A stretch of DNA of 26,245 nt from CALLPQ01 sp964479275. GTDB taxonomy: Bacteria > Pseudomonadota > Alphaproteobacteria > Caulobacterales > Parvularculaceae. A model generated the notes under the pieces. It searched no databases and was not told the DNA's origin. It saw only the letters and a list, made by a program, of their open reading frames with translations. How positions within the stretch are numbered: position 1 is the first letter of the stretch; each line of letters begins with the position of its first letter. The DNA lies in the NCBI GenBank assembly GCA_964479275.1, contig CAYZLR010000046.1, positions 1-26,245 on the forward strand, given 5' to 3'. Position numbers and translations under genes: made by a program. Shown in pieces: positions 1 through 8,380 of this stretch.

Positions 1-427
1 TTGATTCAGCCATTTTACTACTATTAGCTGGCTGCGTTCAAAGGGGGCAGGTCAGCAAGGATAAATCATAGTGGATCATTTTTTTGAGAGCCCAATTCAA
101 AAATTTACTTTTGCCGCCTGCAAAAGGGGCTTTTGAGCTTCTGGTGCTCGTGCACAATGTCAGCACTAAGTTACGGCTCTCGAAAAATCCGTATTTGTCA
201 GACAAAAGCAAATTTTGGATCGGACTCTGAGCTAATACACACACGAAAATTGGGTATCACTTTTGCTGGTTTCGTTACATTAAGCCTACCCGGTCCAGTA
301 CTGTATTGCTAAACTTCATTTCTTGCCTTAACCAACAGCGAGTTATTATTCATTCAGTCAAACTTGTAAGGATCAGCCAATCCCTCTCCCTCTCCCCCTT
401 ATCGTTGCAATGTCTGAGGTATAAGGC
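1..427. other. Left intergenic stretch without a confident gene
   Basis: No stop-to-stop frame here looks like a recognisable protein. A 68-codon minus-strand frame (38-244) exists, but its product has no domain I recognise. The sequence contains a short hairpin (CAAAAG-GGG-CTTTTG, about 124-138) and a run of C/T bases at about 378-400 just before the flippase gene. At the very left edge a minus-strand ATG (13-11) could begin a gene running out of the window, but only four codons are visible. A plus-strand frame at 3-71 has a hydrophobic stretch followed by A-G-C, but it stops immediately. The region may hold the flippase promoter; I cannot place one with confidence. Confidence 0.5.
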
Positions 428-1945
428 ATGGCGAGTTTAAACGATATTCGTGACGTCATTCGAGGTGCAATAGCCTCCCTGTTCGGTTTTGGTGGCCGTT
501 TAATTGCCCGTGCAGCGTTAATGATTATTGCTGGCCGTGCTTTTGGGATGGAAGCTTTAGGGGTACTGGGACAAGTTGCGGCGATTTCTGAAATCGCCGC
601 CGCCATCGGGGTAATGGGACTAAAGCGCGGCTTACTAGATATTTTGAGCTTTGAGGAAAAACAAGGGCGCACAGTTGCGTCCAAAGTCATGGAAGCTCTT
701 GGCGCGTCACTATTTATAAGTTTTGCCATATCATTTATTTGCCTGGGCATTTGGTATCTGATCTTGCCCGGTCAATCAAACTTGTTACTCATTTTCTTTT
801 TTATAATACCGTTGCTGGTTTTCATTAATGTTGCGCTGGCAGCAATCAAATTTAAACGCATTATTGGTTGGGATGTCTGGTCCAGAGCGGTCGCGGAGCC
901 CTGGGTATTTTTAGCCCTTGCCATTTTATTCTTTAAATTTGGAATGATGGAAAATGGATTACTGATTGCTTATTTCTGTTCCATCAGCACCGCTGCTTTT
1001 GTAACAGCTATTGGGCTTGTGCGTACTTATGGGGCCAATACACTGCTGCATTCCCAGCCACAGATAAAAAATTGGATGCCTCTTTTAAAAAAAAGTGCTC
1101 CGGTTGCTTTTACTGATATAGGCTTTATGGCCTTGCGTAGGATTGATCTTATTGTTCTTAGTTTAATTGTTAGCCCAGAAAGGGTTGGGCTCTACTATAT
1201 GGTGCAACAGATTGCGACAGTCCCACAAAAAACTTACGCGCTTTTTGAACCAATGCTATCGCCTGTGATAGCCAAATTACACCATAATTTTGAAGCAAAA
1301 AAAATCCGTTCTAACCTGATTGGTATTTGCCGTTGGGTGTTTATCATCCAAGTCTCGGTGAGCATTCCAACAACTGTCTATTCAGACACCATTCTTTCTG
1401 TTTTCGGGCCTGACTTTGCAATTGGGGCCTCTATATTAGCCATTATTTTATTGGCTGAATTAATCGATGGCAGTTTCATGGCAACAGAAACGGCTTTGGT
1501 CTTTGCAAAACCCAAAATACCTCCAACCTTATTTTTTATGACGATTATTATCGAAGTGGCTGTGATCGCGCTTTTGGCAAATTTTGCTGGGGTCACAGGT
1601 GCAGCGATCGGGTTTTTAATTACCGTTAGTTTTTTGGCGATTAGCCGAATTGTGATGACAAAAAAACATCTTAATATTTCTATTCTTAATCGAAATTATA
1701 TAAAGCCGATATTGATCGCAATTTTGATCACGGCCATACTCTGGTCCTTTAGAAAGTTTACAAATATCCAAAACGGGTATCTGATTAGTATCAATATTGC
1801 TGCAACTATTGCTTTATATCTCTATCTGGTAAAACGCACAGCACTGACATACGAAGATCAAGTATTATTCCGCGCGCTTGGTCAAAAGCGATTGAAACGC
1901 AAAAAAGCAAAAGCACTAGCGAGAGCCTCCAAAAAGACCTCATAA
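428..1945 (+). CDS. Oligosaccharide flippase / polysaccharide biosynthesis membrane protein (Wzx-like, MVF superfamily)
   Basis: The 505-residue product is dominated by hydrophobic segments spread from about residue 10 to 480, consistent with the 12-14 helices of the MVF/MATE-like polysaccharide transporters. These flip lipid-linked sugars across the inner membrane. The early GxGGRLIARAALMIIAGRAFG region and the later stretch around Y-Y-M-V-Q-Q fit the family pattern of Wzx-like proteins. The C-terminus is a short Lys/Arg-rich cytoplasmic tail. The ATG at 428 has a GAGGT ribosome site seven bases upstream, which supports this start. No glycosyltransferases or polymerase are adjacent, so the substrate cannot be inferred. 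The gene ends seven bases before the end of the convergent oxygenase gene. The family is fairly secure; exact substrate and Wzx versus other MVF members are not. Confidence 0.8.
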   Translation: MASLNDIRDVIRGAIASLFGFGGRLIARAALMIIAGRAFGMEALGVLGQVAAISEIAAAIGVMGLKRGLLDILSFEEKQGRTVASKVMEALGASLFISFAISFICLGIWYLILPGQSNLLLIFFFIIPLLVFINVALAAIKFKRIIGWDVWSRAVAEPWVFLALAILFFKFGMMENGLLIAYFCSISTAAFVTAIGLVRTYGANTLLHSQPQIKNWMPLLKKSAPVAFTDIGFMALRRIDLIVLSLIVSPERVGLYYMVQQIATVPQKTYALFEPMLSPVIAKLHHNFEAKKIRSNLIGICRWVFIIQVSVSIPTTVYSDTILSVFGPDFAIGASILAIILLAELIDGSFMATETALVFAKPKIPPTLFFMTIIIEVAVIALLANFAGVTGAAIGFLITVSFLAISRIVMTKKHLNISILNRNYIKPILIAILITAILWSFRKFTNIQNGYLISINIAATIALYLYLVKRTALTYEDQVLFRALGQKRLKRKKAKALARASKKTS

Positions 1946-1952
1946 TCCGGTA

Positions 1953-2927
1953 TCATTCTGAAGGATTTTGGCGATTGATTTTATAATCACTTACTTGCGC
2001 ATCAGCTTTACCAATTTCTGCAAAATTATCATCATCACGCGCCTTAATATAATCCAGCCATTTAAAAGCGTGGTACTTTGGAAGTCCTTTTGCAATCTCT
2101 GGTATAGGCTCTAAAACAGCATTACGCTCAGGATGATAAAAAAAAGGGATCGATATTCTGTCAGATTTTTCCATGGGCAAAACTCTATGGAGAGCTGCAC
2201 GATATTGATCATTGCTCCAAACTTGTAAACTATCACCCAGATTGACAATAATCGTACCGGATATTGGCGCGATATCGATCCATTGCCCGTTCGCCATTTT
2301 GGTTTGTAAGCCCCCCACCCGATCTTGTAGCAACAATGTAAGAACCCCAGGGTCAGTATGTTCTCCTAGTGCGGTTTTTCCAAGTGGTGGCAATCCAGCA
2401 CGTTCAGCAACAGGAACCGGGTCCTCTACCAAATATTTGTTCAATCGGACGGGACTAATCTTCGCATCGCCACGATAGCGATCAATAACAGATTTATCCA
2501 ACGCCAAAGCCATCAAAACCAGTTTCAATGTCTTTGTAGCCAATAGAGAAAATTCCCGGTGGTAATCGGTCAGGATTTTTTGAAAATCTGCGGGTTCTTC
2601 AGGCCATTTATTGCGCTCGCGCCCAAGGGGCGCTACGGGGTCCGTAAAGTCAAAAATCTCTTTATGATCCCTATATCCTTTGGTGAGTTCACGATCATAC
2701 CAACCCATTGGGTTTTCCTGATCACGGACAATTTTGGATTTGTGTCCTCTGTCTTGCTGAAAAAATAAATTTGCAGTGGCCAGCGTTTTTTCAATAATAG
2801 CATCAAGACCATGACCTGTGAGCAAGAAAAAACCATGAGTACGACACGCCTGATCCAAAGATTTGAGATTTGCCTCATGATGACATGACACATCTATCGT
2901 TGGCACCAAAGATTGGATTGAAGTCAT
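1953..2927 (-). CDS. Isopenicillin N synthase family 2-oxoglutarate/Fe(II)-dependent oxygenase
   Basis: This is a 324-residue non-haem iron oxygenase. The N-terminal DIOX_N-type region includes H-G-F-F-L-L-T-G-H-G (31-40). The core carries the iron-binding facial triad H190-x-D192 and H247, followed by R257-x-S259, which in this family binds the 2-oxoglutarate carboxylate. The stretch N-L-G-D-S-L-Q-V-W-S-N before the distal His is also typical. The presence of RxS favours a 2-oxoglutarate-using enzyme. True isopenicillin N synthase does not use 2-oxoglutarate, and no penicillin-type peptide synthetase is visible, so antibiotic synthesis is not implied. The gene lies 27 bases downstream of the gamma-glutamyltransferase gene on the same strand and is probably co-transcribed with it. 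The substrate is unknown. Confidence 0.88.
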   Translation of the reverse strand: MTSIQSLVPTIDVSCHHEANLKSLDQACRTHGFFLLTGHGLDAIIEKTLATANLFFQQDRGHKSKIVRDQENPMGWYDRELTKGYRDHKEIFDFTDPVAPLGRERNKWPEEPADFQKILTDYHREFSLLATKTLKLVLMALALDKSVIDRYRGDAKISPVRLNKYLVEDPVPVAERAGLPPLGKTALGEHTDPGVLTLLLQDRVGGLQTKMANGQWIDIAPISGTIIVNLGDSLQVWSNDQYRAALHRVLPMEKSDRISIPFFYHPERNAVLEPIPEIAKGLPKYHAFKWLDYIKARDDDNFAEIGKADAQVSDYKINRQNPSE

Positions 2928-2954
2928 TTGGATTGGCTCTTAATCATATAAAAA

Positions 2955-4724
2955 TCAGCAATGAGAATCGGGAGCACAGGCTTTACCACCAACACTGCGA
3001 TTATCAGAATAGCCATAAAACCAGCCATCACGATGTACAACACTTTGTGGCCGCGCAAACCATTTCGAGGGTTCGAGCTTGTGCCCTTTCGCGCGAAGAG
3101 CTCGTTGTGTATCTACACTAAGTCCAGGTTCAAATAAAATCTGATCCGGCAACCATTGATGATGAATGCGCGGTGTCACTGTCGCATCAGCAATATTCAT
3201 ATGGTGATCAATGACATTTAAAATCACATTTAGAACCGACGTGATAATCCGACTCCCCCCGGGCGCACCTGTGACCACGAATGGGTTTCCGTCTTTAAAA
3301 ATTAACGTGGGCGTCATGGAACTCAACGGTCTTTTCCCGGCTTCAATCGCGTTCTTCTCTCCGCCAACCAGGCCATAGGCATTGGGAGAGCCGGGTAACG
3401 CTGAAAAATCATCCATTTCATTATTAAGAAAAATGCCCGTACCCGGCACGACAATGGCCGATCCATAACTCAAATTGAGTGTATAGGTATTTGCAACCAT
3501 ATTACCGTCCTCATCGATGACAGAAATGTGGGTTGTATCCGGACTTTCATAAGGAACGGGATTGCCCGCACCTACCTCGCTTGAGGGTTTTGCTTTCTGC
3601 ATATCAATAGTTTTGGCTAAATCTCTGGCATAGGTTTTACTGATAATGCCCTGATCGGGGATGGTTTCATAATCAGGATCGCCCAAATGTTCTGCGCGAT
3701 CAGCATATGCGAGCCGCATCGCTTCCGCTAAAAAATGCAACGCACCAGCCTCTTCTCGGCTATGTTCAGGCGCAGGTTCCGTTTCCAAAATATTCAAGAT
3801 TTGAATTAAATGCACACCACCAGAACTGGGAGGCGGCATTGAGTGAATCTCATACCCTCGATACTCACCCTTCACAGCCTCGCGCTCAACAACTTTGTAG
3901 TTGGATAAATCATCATGAGTAATCAACCCGCCATTGGCCTGCATATCTTTCACAATTAAATCGGCTATGGCGCCTTTATAAAATCCAGCTCTTCCTTTTT
4001 TTGAAATCGCTTTCAATGTTTTTGCCAAATCTTTACGCGCAAAAATATCACCGGGCAAATAACCTGCCCCATCGGCTTTAAACATTTCTTTGTATGTGGC
4101 TGCGTGTTTGGATAGATAATCTCTGTTACTCTCAATTTTCGCCGCAGCAAAATAAGAAATTGGGTATCCCTTTTGCGCTAGGGAAATGGCAGGTGCTAAA
4201 ACTTTTTTTCTCGATAAACGCCCATACTTTTCTTGTGCGTGCAACAGCCCTGCAACTGTCCCTGGGATGCCCGCTGATAGGTGCGAGTATCTGGCCAGTT
4301 CAACATCCACCTCCCCCTTTTCATTCAGATACATATCTCTGGTGGCTGCCGCCGGTGCCATTTCACGATAATCGATCGCAATGGTCTTTGCCGTCTCTCG
4401 CATATGTACCATCATAAAACCGCCGCCGCCAATATTGCCAGCTTGTGGGAACGTCACCGCGAGAGCAAAACTTGTTGCAACAGCCGCATCGACTGCATTT
4501 CCGCCATCTGCTAAAATTTGCGCACCAACTGAAGACGCCAGTCGCTCTTCAGACACGATCATGCCTCTCATACTACCAATCGGTTGATGCAAAGATGATT
4601 TAATCGGCGGGACCGAATGGGACACGAGATCTTCACTTGCGAATGCATGAAATGTTGGAACACAAAACCCAATATTGATTGTGACAATAATTATACCCAT
4701 CATTAATGTTCGCATACAAATCAT
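2955..4724 (-). CDS. ggt: Gamma-glutamyltransferase (glutathione hydrolase), exported proenzyme
   Basis: The 589-residue product has an N-terminal hydrophobic signal peptide ending near A-F-H-A-F-A (about residue 29), so it should act in the periplasm. It cleaves gamma-glutamyl bonds of glutathione and related compounds and can transfer the glutamyl group. Residues align well with E. coli GGT. R120 (in I-D-Y-R-E-M-A-P) matches Arg114. T397 (in D-T-T-H-I-S) matches Thr391, the autoprocessing site and nucleophile of the small subunit. N417, E436, D439, S468-S469 and G489-G490 match the glutamyl-binding and oxyanion residues. The lid loop with Y450 is present, as in E. coli. Length is close to the family norm. 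The start has GGAG eight bases upstream; ATG at codon 4 is also possible. It is the middle gene of a three-gene unit. Confidence 0.95.
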   Translation of the reverse strand: MICMRTLMMGIIIVTINIGFCVPTFHAFASEDLVSHSVPPIKSSLHQPIGSMRGMIVSEERLASSVGAQILADGGNAVDAAVATSFALAVTFPQAGNIGGGGFMMVHMRETAKTIAIDYREMAPAAATRDMYLNEKGEVDVELARYSHLSAGIPGTVAGLLHAQEKYGRLSRKKVLAPAISLAQKGYPISYFAAAKIESNRDYLSKHAATYKEMFKADGAGYLPGDIFARKDLAKTLKAISKKGRAGFYKGAIADLIVKDMQANGGLITHDDLSNYKVVEREAVKGEYRGYEIHSMPPPSSGGVHLIQILNILETEPAPEHSREEAGALHFLAEAMRLAYADRAEHLGDPDYETIPDQGIISKTYARDLAKTIDMQKAKPSSEVGAGNPVPYESPDTTHISVIDEDGNMVANTYTLNLSYGSAIVVPGTGIFLNNEMDDFSALPGSPNAYGLVGGEKNAIEAGKRPLSSMTPTLIFKDGNPFVVTGAPGGSRIITSVLNVILNVIDHHMNIADATVTPRIHHQWLPDQILFEPGLSVDTQRALRAKGHKLEPSKWFARPQSVVHRDGWFYGYSDNRSVGGKACAPDSHC

Positions 4725-4762
4725 TTATCACTCTCCATTATTGAATGTTACATCAACAATTT

Positions 4763-5665
4763 TTATATTCCAAAATGCTGCAAAGCCGCTTTTGCAACTT
4801 CCTCACCAGACTCCTGCACAAAATGCCCAACAGTCTCCAGTTCCAATAAATCTGGCGTGCCACGAACAATCTCTTTTAGCTTGACCATGTGAGATGCGCC
4901 CAAAACCGGATCTTGCATACCGACAGCCATAAAACTATCCCCCTCCCAGCGATTGGACCAGAATTCCGCAGCCGCAAAGGCCGTATCAATACCTTCACTC
5001 TCCCCGCCTTCGACCATGACCATTTGCGGAAACCGCCGAATACCCGCCTTGTAACGTTGATCCGGGAAAGGCGCCAAATAGGCCGCAACTTCGTCTTCGC
5101 TCATACCCGGCACAACGCGCCCCATTAGTGCTGCAATATCAAGGTCTGGATTGGCTTTATTATAAGCTCGCCAGGCAATAAACCCTGGCCCGGGATCTTC
5201 CCCCATTGGCAAAGTCGTATTCATCGCGATCAGGCGAGTATACCGATCAGGCGCCTCCTTGGGTAAAGTCAGCCCTAATAATCCCCCCCAATCCTGACAG
5301 GTCAGGCAGATATTTTTAAGATCAAGCTTCTCGACAAAAGCCAACAAAGAATTCCGGTGAAAATAATATGAATAAGTACTATCTAAGATGGGTTTATCGG
5401 AACGGCCAAAACCAAACATATCCAGAGCAACCACGCGGCATCGCGCAGCAACAAAAATTGGCAACATTTTACGATAAAGGTAAGACCATGTCGGCATACC
5501 ATGCAGGCATAAAAAGGTGATCTTCGCATCTTTTGGCCCTTCATCCACATAGTGCATGCGTAAGCCTTCATATCCTTTTAGATCATCAATGTAATTGGGT
5601 GCATAGGGCCAATCCGGTAAAGTAGAAAATCGTTCATCATCGGTTCTGAGGGCTTCTATGGCCAT
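4763..5665 (-). CDS. Haloalkane dehalogenase, subfamily I (DhlA-like alpha/beta hydrolase)
   Basis: The 300-residue product is nearly colinear with Xanthobacter DhlA and shares blocks such as P-N-Y-x-D-D-L, P-T-W-S-Y-L-Y-R-K-M and G-F-G-x-S-D-K-P. The nucleophile D125 lies in C-Q-D-W-G-G with halide-binding W126 beside it. W165 (F-x-A-W) corresponds to DhlA Trp175, D252 (G-M-Q-D) to the catalytic acid and H281 (V-G-H-F-V-Q-E) to the base. The full hydrolytic dehalogenase set is therefore present, predicting cleavage of carbon-halogen bonds to alcohol and halide in the cytoplasm; there is no signal peptide. The cap lacks the extra residues around DhlA 157-170. The usual Glu after the H-G of the oxyanion loop is Met57 here, which is unusual. 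It is first in a unit with ggt (38 bases away) and an oxygenase. The natural substrate is unknown. Confidence 0.9.
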   Translation of the reverse strand: MAIEALRTDDERFSTLPDWPYAPNYIDDLKGYEGLRMHYVDEGPKDAKITFLCLHGMPTWSYLYRKMLPIFVAARCRVVALDMFGFGRSDKPILDSTYSYYFHRNSLLAFVEKLDLKNICLTCQDWGGLLGLTLPKEAPDRYTRLIAMNTTLPMGEDPGPGFIAWRAYNKANPDLDIAALMGRVVPGMSEDEVAAYLAPFPDQRYKAGIRRFPQMVMVEGGESEGIDTAFAAAEFWSNRWEGDSFMAVGMQDPVLGASHMVKLKEIVRGTPDLLELETVGHFVQESGEEVAKAALQHFGI

Positions 5666-5797
5666 TTTTTTATATCCTCATAAGTTCGCTACTTATTGTA
5701 ACTCAAACAAGCTCGATGTAGGCATCAGTTTAACTATTGTCGCGCGAATTGGCAGCTTGTAAAAGCCCTTAACCCACAAAAACCGGAGAAAATCAGA

Positions 5798-7222
5798 ATG
5801 GCGGAACATAAAGCAGACCTTGTTGTGATAGGATCAGGCCCCGGTGGGTACGTTGCAGCAATCCGTGCGAGCCAATTGGGGATGAAAACCATCATCATTG
5901 AACGCGAACATTTGGGAGGGGTTTGCTTAAACTGGGGCTGTATTCCAACTAAAGCTTTGTTACGCACGGCTGAAATATACACCAACATGAAGCATGCGGA
6001 TGCATTCGGCCTGAAGGCGGAAAAAATCGGCTTTGATATCGATGCCGTGATCAAACGTTCACGCGGTGTTGCGACACAATTGTCTGGCGGCATTGGCTAT
6101 TTAATGAAAAAGCATAAAATTCAAGTGATTGAAGGTGAAGCCAAACTGAAAAAGCCTGCTACGGCTGGAGCCACGCCGTCAGTTGAAGTTAAAACCACAA
6201 AAGGCACTGACATTGTCATGGCCAAACACGTAATCATTGCCACTGGTGCAAGAGCGCGGACGATCCCTGGTGCAGGTCTTGAACCTGACGGAAAATTTAT
6301 CTGGACCGCGAAAGAAGCGATGGTTCCTGATACTATGCCCAAATCTCTCCTCGTCATCGGTTCAGGCGCAATCGGCATTGAATTTGCCAGTTTTTACAAT
6401 GCGCTTGGCGCGAAGACTACCGTCGTCGAAATGGTGGATCGTGTTCTCCCTGCTGAAGATGCTGAAATTTCTAAATTCGCCGAAAAACAATTTAAAAAAC
6501 AGGGCATGGATATTTTAACATCTGCCTCTGTGCAAAAACTCGAGAAGGGCAAGGATAGTGTTACCGCATCCATCAAACTGAAAGATGGCTCCATCAAAAC
6601 TGTTGATGCCGAGCGGGTTGTTTTGGCCATCGGCATTGTCGGCAACACTGAAAATATCGGCCTTGAAGAGGTTGGCGTAAAAGTAGATCGTGGCCACATT
6701 CAAGTGAACGAATGGCTTGAGACCGGTGTTAAAGGTCTTTATGCGATTGGTGACGTTGTGGGTGCTCCATGGCTGGCCCATAAAGCCTCCCATGAAGGCG
6801 TTATCTGTGTTGAGAAAATTGCCGGAGTTAAAAATGTTCACCCGCTAAATACAGATCTGATCCCTGGCTGTACTTACTGCCAACCGCAAGTGGCTAGTGT
6901 TGGGATGACAGAGGCGAAAGCCAAAGAGGCAGGCATCAAGGTCAAAGTCGGACGCTTCCCCTTTAACGGCAATGGCAAGGCCATTGCGCTGGGGGAGCCT
7001 GAAGGTATGGTCAAAACCGTTTTTAACGAAAAAACTGGCGAGCTCATTGGAGCCCATCTTATTGGCGCAGAGGTAACCGAATTGATACAAGGATTTGGCC
7101 TCGCCAAAACTCTTGAGGCCACTGAAGAAGATTTAATGCACACAATTTTCCCACACCCGACTCTATCCGAAATGATGCACGAAAGCGTATTAGACGCCTA
7201 TGGCAAGGTCATTCATATTTAA
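5798..7222 (+). CDS. lpdA: Dihydrolipoyl dehydrogenase (E3 component of 2-oxoacid dehydrogenase complexes)
   Basis: The 474-residue flavoprotein reoxidises dihydrolipoamide with NAD+ in the pyruvate, 2-oxoglutarate or related dehydrogenase complexes. The FAD-binding G-S-G-P-G-G motif is at 12-17, and the redox disulfide C43-x4-C48 lies in G-G-V-C-L-N-W-G-C-I-P-T-K. The NAD-binding G-S-G-A-I-G motif sits near residue 188, the second FAD motif is A-I-G-D-V-V, and the C-terminal catalytic pair is H453-P-T-L-S-E458. Length matches the family. There is no N-terminal lipoyl domain, unlike some E3 proteins. The ATG is preceded by GGAGAA with a seven-base gap. It is transcribed away from the dehalogenase unit across a 132-base gap. 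No E1 or E2 genes are adjacent, so which complex it serves cannot be told. Confidence 0.97.
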   Translation: MAEHKADLVVIGSGPGGYVAAIRASQLGMKTIIIEREHLGGVCLNWGCIPTKALLRTAEIYTNMKHADAFGLKAEKIGFDIDAVIKRSRGVATQLSGGIGYLMKKHKIQVIEGEAKLKKPATAGATPSVEVKTTKGTDIVMAKHVIIATGARARTIPGAGLEPDGKFIWTAKEAMVPDTMPKSLLVIGSGAIGIEFASFYNALGAKTTVVEMVDRVLPAEDAEISKFAEKQFKKQGMDILTSASVQKLEKGKDSVTASIKLKDGSIKTVDAERVVLAIGIVGNTENIGLEEVGVKVDRGHIQVNEWLETGVKGLYAIGDVVGAPWLAHKASHEGVICVEKIAGVKNVHPLNTDLIPGCTYCQPQVASVGMTEAKAKEAGIKVKVGRFPFNGNGKAIALGEPEGMVKTVFNEKTGELIGAHLIGAEVTELIQGFGLAKTLEATEEDLMHTIFPHPTLSEMMHESVLDAYGKVIHI

Positions 7223-7339
7223 ATCCCCTCCGTATCAAACAGAATCAAGCAGGTGCTTTAAGCTAAAAATTTCACCCGCAAATACCGTTCATTGGTCGCA
7301 GAGTAGACAAAACACTCTCTACCTAAGTAACATCTTTTG

Positions 7340-7368
7340 TTTACAATAAAACCAAACCCCTACATTAT
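7340..7368 (+). promoter_or_regulatory. Possible sigma-70 promoter for the Kazal-like lipoprotein gene
   Basis: TTTACA (7340-7345) and CATTAT (7363-7368) are separated by 17 bases in an AT-rich stretch, about 33 bases before the ATG. The match to consensus is moderate, and this is an inference from position and composition. Confidence 0.35.
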
Positions 7369-7400
7369 AGCATAGTTATTTTTATTTCTGGGGGGAAAAT

Positions 7401-7739
7401 ATGAATATATTTTCAAAATTAATATCTATTATTTTATTGATTGGGCTGTACTCATGTACCCATGAAGATGGCGTTACAATTTATGAAGTCGGTGATGTTG
7501 GCAGCTTGTGCGGCGGTATAGCCGGAATTTCTTGCACTAGGGACGAAAACTTTTGTAAAATGGAAACAGGCATTTGCCGCAAAGTGGCTGACTCCGCCGG
7601 AACGTGCCAACCAAAACCGCAAATATGTACAAAAGAATTTTTCCCTGTTTGTGGCTGTGATGGTCGTACTTATTCTAATGCGTGCGTTGCGGCCTCTAAC
7701 GGGGCAAGCATCGCTAATCTTGGGGCGTGCACAGAATAG
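7401..7739 (+). CDS. Small secreted lipoprotein with cysteine-rich region and Kazal-like protease-inhibitor domain
   Basis: The 112-residue product begins with a lysine and a hydrophobic segment ending in G-L-Y-S-C, a plausible though imperfect lipobox with lipid-bearing C19. The mature part has two cysteine-rich blocks. The first (about 37-69) starts C-G-G-I-A-G-I-x-C and has Cys at 37, 45, 52, 59 and 69. The second (about 72-110) matches the Kazal pattern C-x7-C-x-C-D-G-x-T-Y-S-N-A-C with final C110. Kazal domains in animals inhibit serine proteases; in bacteria their role is mostly untested, so inhibition is an inference. The ribosome site is an unusual run of six G (7390-7395), five bases from the ATG. 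The gene stands alone between lpdA and convergent ycgN. Confidence 0.8.
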   Translation: MNIFSKLISIILLIGLYSCTHEDGVTIYEVGDVGSLCGGIAGISCTRDENFCKMETGICRKVADSAGTCQPKPQICTKEFFPVCGCDGRTYSNACVAASNGASIANLGACTE

Positions 7740-7778
7740 TTTCTTGATTTCATTCGCTGACTTTATATGTCCAAAATC

Positions 7779-8309
7779 TTATTTTCGTAGTGCGCGCACG
7801 CGACTCGGTAAATCTTTCTCTTTAATCTCATTCTCGGATAACACGCTTAGCGACGTGGCCACGCCTGCTTTTATCACGCTTTGCCGGGTGCCCGTGATAA
7901 GCGGATGCCACTGTGGCAATTCTTTGCCTGAGCCCAGGCGGCGATAGGCGCATGTTTCAGGCATCCAATCTAGGGTGCGGGCCTTTTCTGGAGTCAAAGA
8001 TATACAACTAGGGACCGATTTCGTCCGGTTATCATAATCATTACACCGCCGTGTTTGGGCGTTATAAAGTCGGCAAGCGACATCAGTTTCATGTAATTCG
8101 TCGCTCTCATCGTCGCGCAAAACCACCAGGCAACATCGGCCACAACCATCACATAAAGCCTCCCACTCCCTTGGATTCATTTCATCAAGCGACTTTTTTT
8201 TCCAAAACTCATCTTCCAAACGCATGGAATCATTGTCCTCAACCACAGGCTCTTTTGTGATGACGGTATTCATATCTTTGGTTGCTTTCTCAAATTTTGG
8301 TAAGGTCAT
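7779..8309 (-). CDS. ycgN: YcgN family cysteine-cluster protein (UPF0260)
   Basis: The product matches the E. coli YcgN pattern: W-x5-L-D-E-M, then L-C-D-G-C-G-R-C-C, then V-A-C-R-L-Y, R-C-x-D-Y, P-x-C-I-x-L-T, W-M-P-x-T-C-A-Y-R, and L-P-x-W-H-P-L-x-T-G. The spaced cysteines suggest metal or iron-sulfur binding, but the cellular role of the family is not established. Several starts are possible. ATG at 8315 has AGGA abutting it; ATG at 8309 has AGGA at six bases and is chosen here. ATG at 8225 has GAGGA ten bases upstream and would match the usual family N-terminus. The roughly 28 residues before that point may be an extension or not translated. The gene is convergent with the Kazal lipoprotein gene and divergent from the penicillin-binding protein gene. 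Confidence 0.88.
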   Translation of the reverse strand: MTLPKFEKATKDMNTVITKEPVVEDNDSMRLEDEFWKKKSLDEMNPREWEALCDGCGRCCLVVLRDDESDELHETDVACRLYNAQTRRCNDYDNRTKSVPSCISLTPEKARTLDWMPETCAYRRLGSGKELPQWHPLITGTRQSVIKAGVATSLSVLSENEIKEKDLPSRVRALRK

Positions 8310-8380
8310 CACCATTCCTGTTTTTCACCATAATAAAGCCGCTTAAAGCTTATTATCTAGCCCTAGGCCCAAGTTCGTTT

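Noticed and set aside
3..71. Plus-strand frame with a Leu-rich stretch followed by A-G-C, resembling a lipobox
   Set aside because: It runs in from the window edge and stops after 22 codons; no start codon or mature protein is visible.
373..750. 125-codon minus-strand open frame overlapping the flippase start
   Set aside because: It is antisense to a well-supported membrane-protein gene, is low complexity, and has no recognisable domain.
1087..1304. Two A8 tracts in the flippase gene (1087-1094 and 1297-1304), suggesting slippage-based phase variation
   Set aside because: Tracts of eight A or T also occur in the oxygenase and ycgN genes, so they fit an AT-rich genome; there is no sign of a frame change.
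1953..2927. Beta-lactam biosynthesis because of the isopenicillin N synthase family match
   Set aside because: The RxS motif points to a 2-oxoglutarate-dependent oxygenase, and no peptide synthetase or acyltransferase of that pathway is present.
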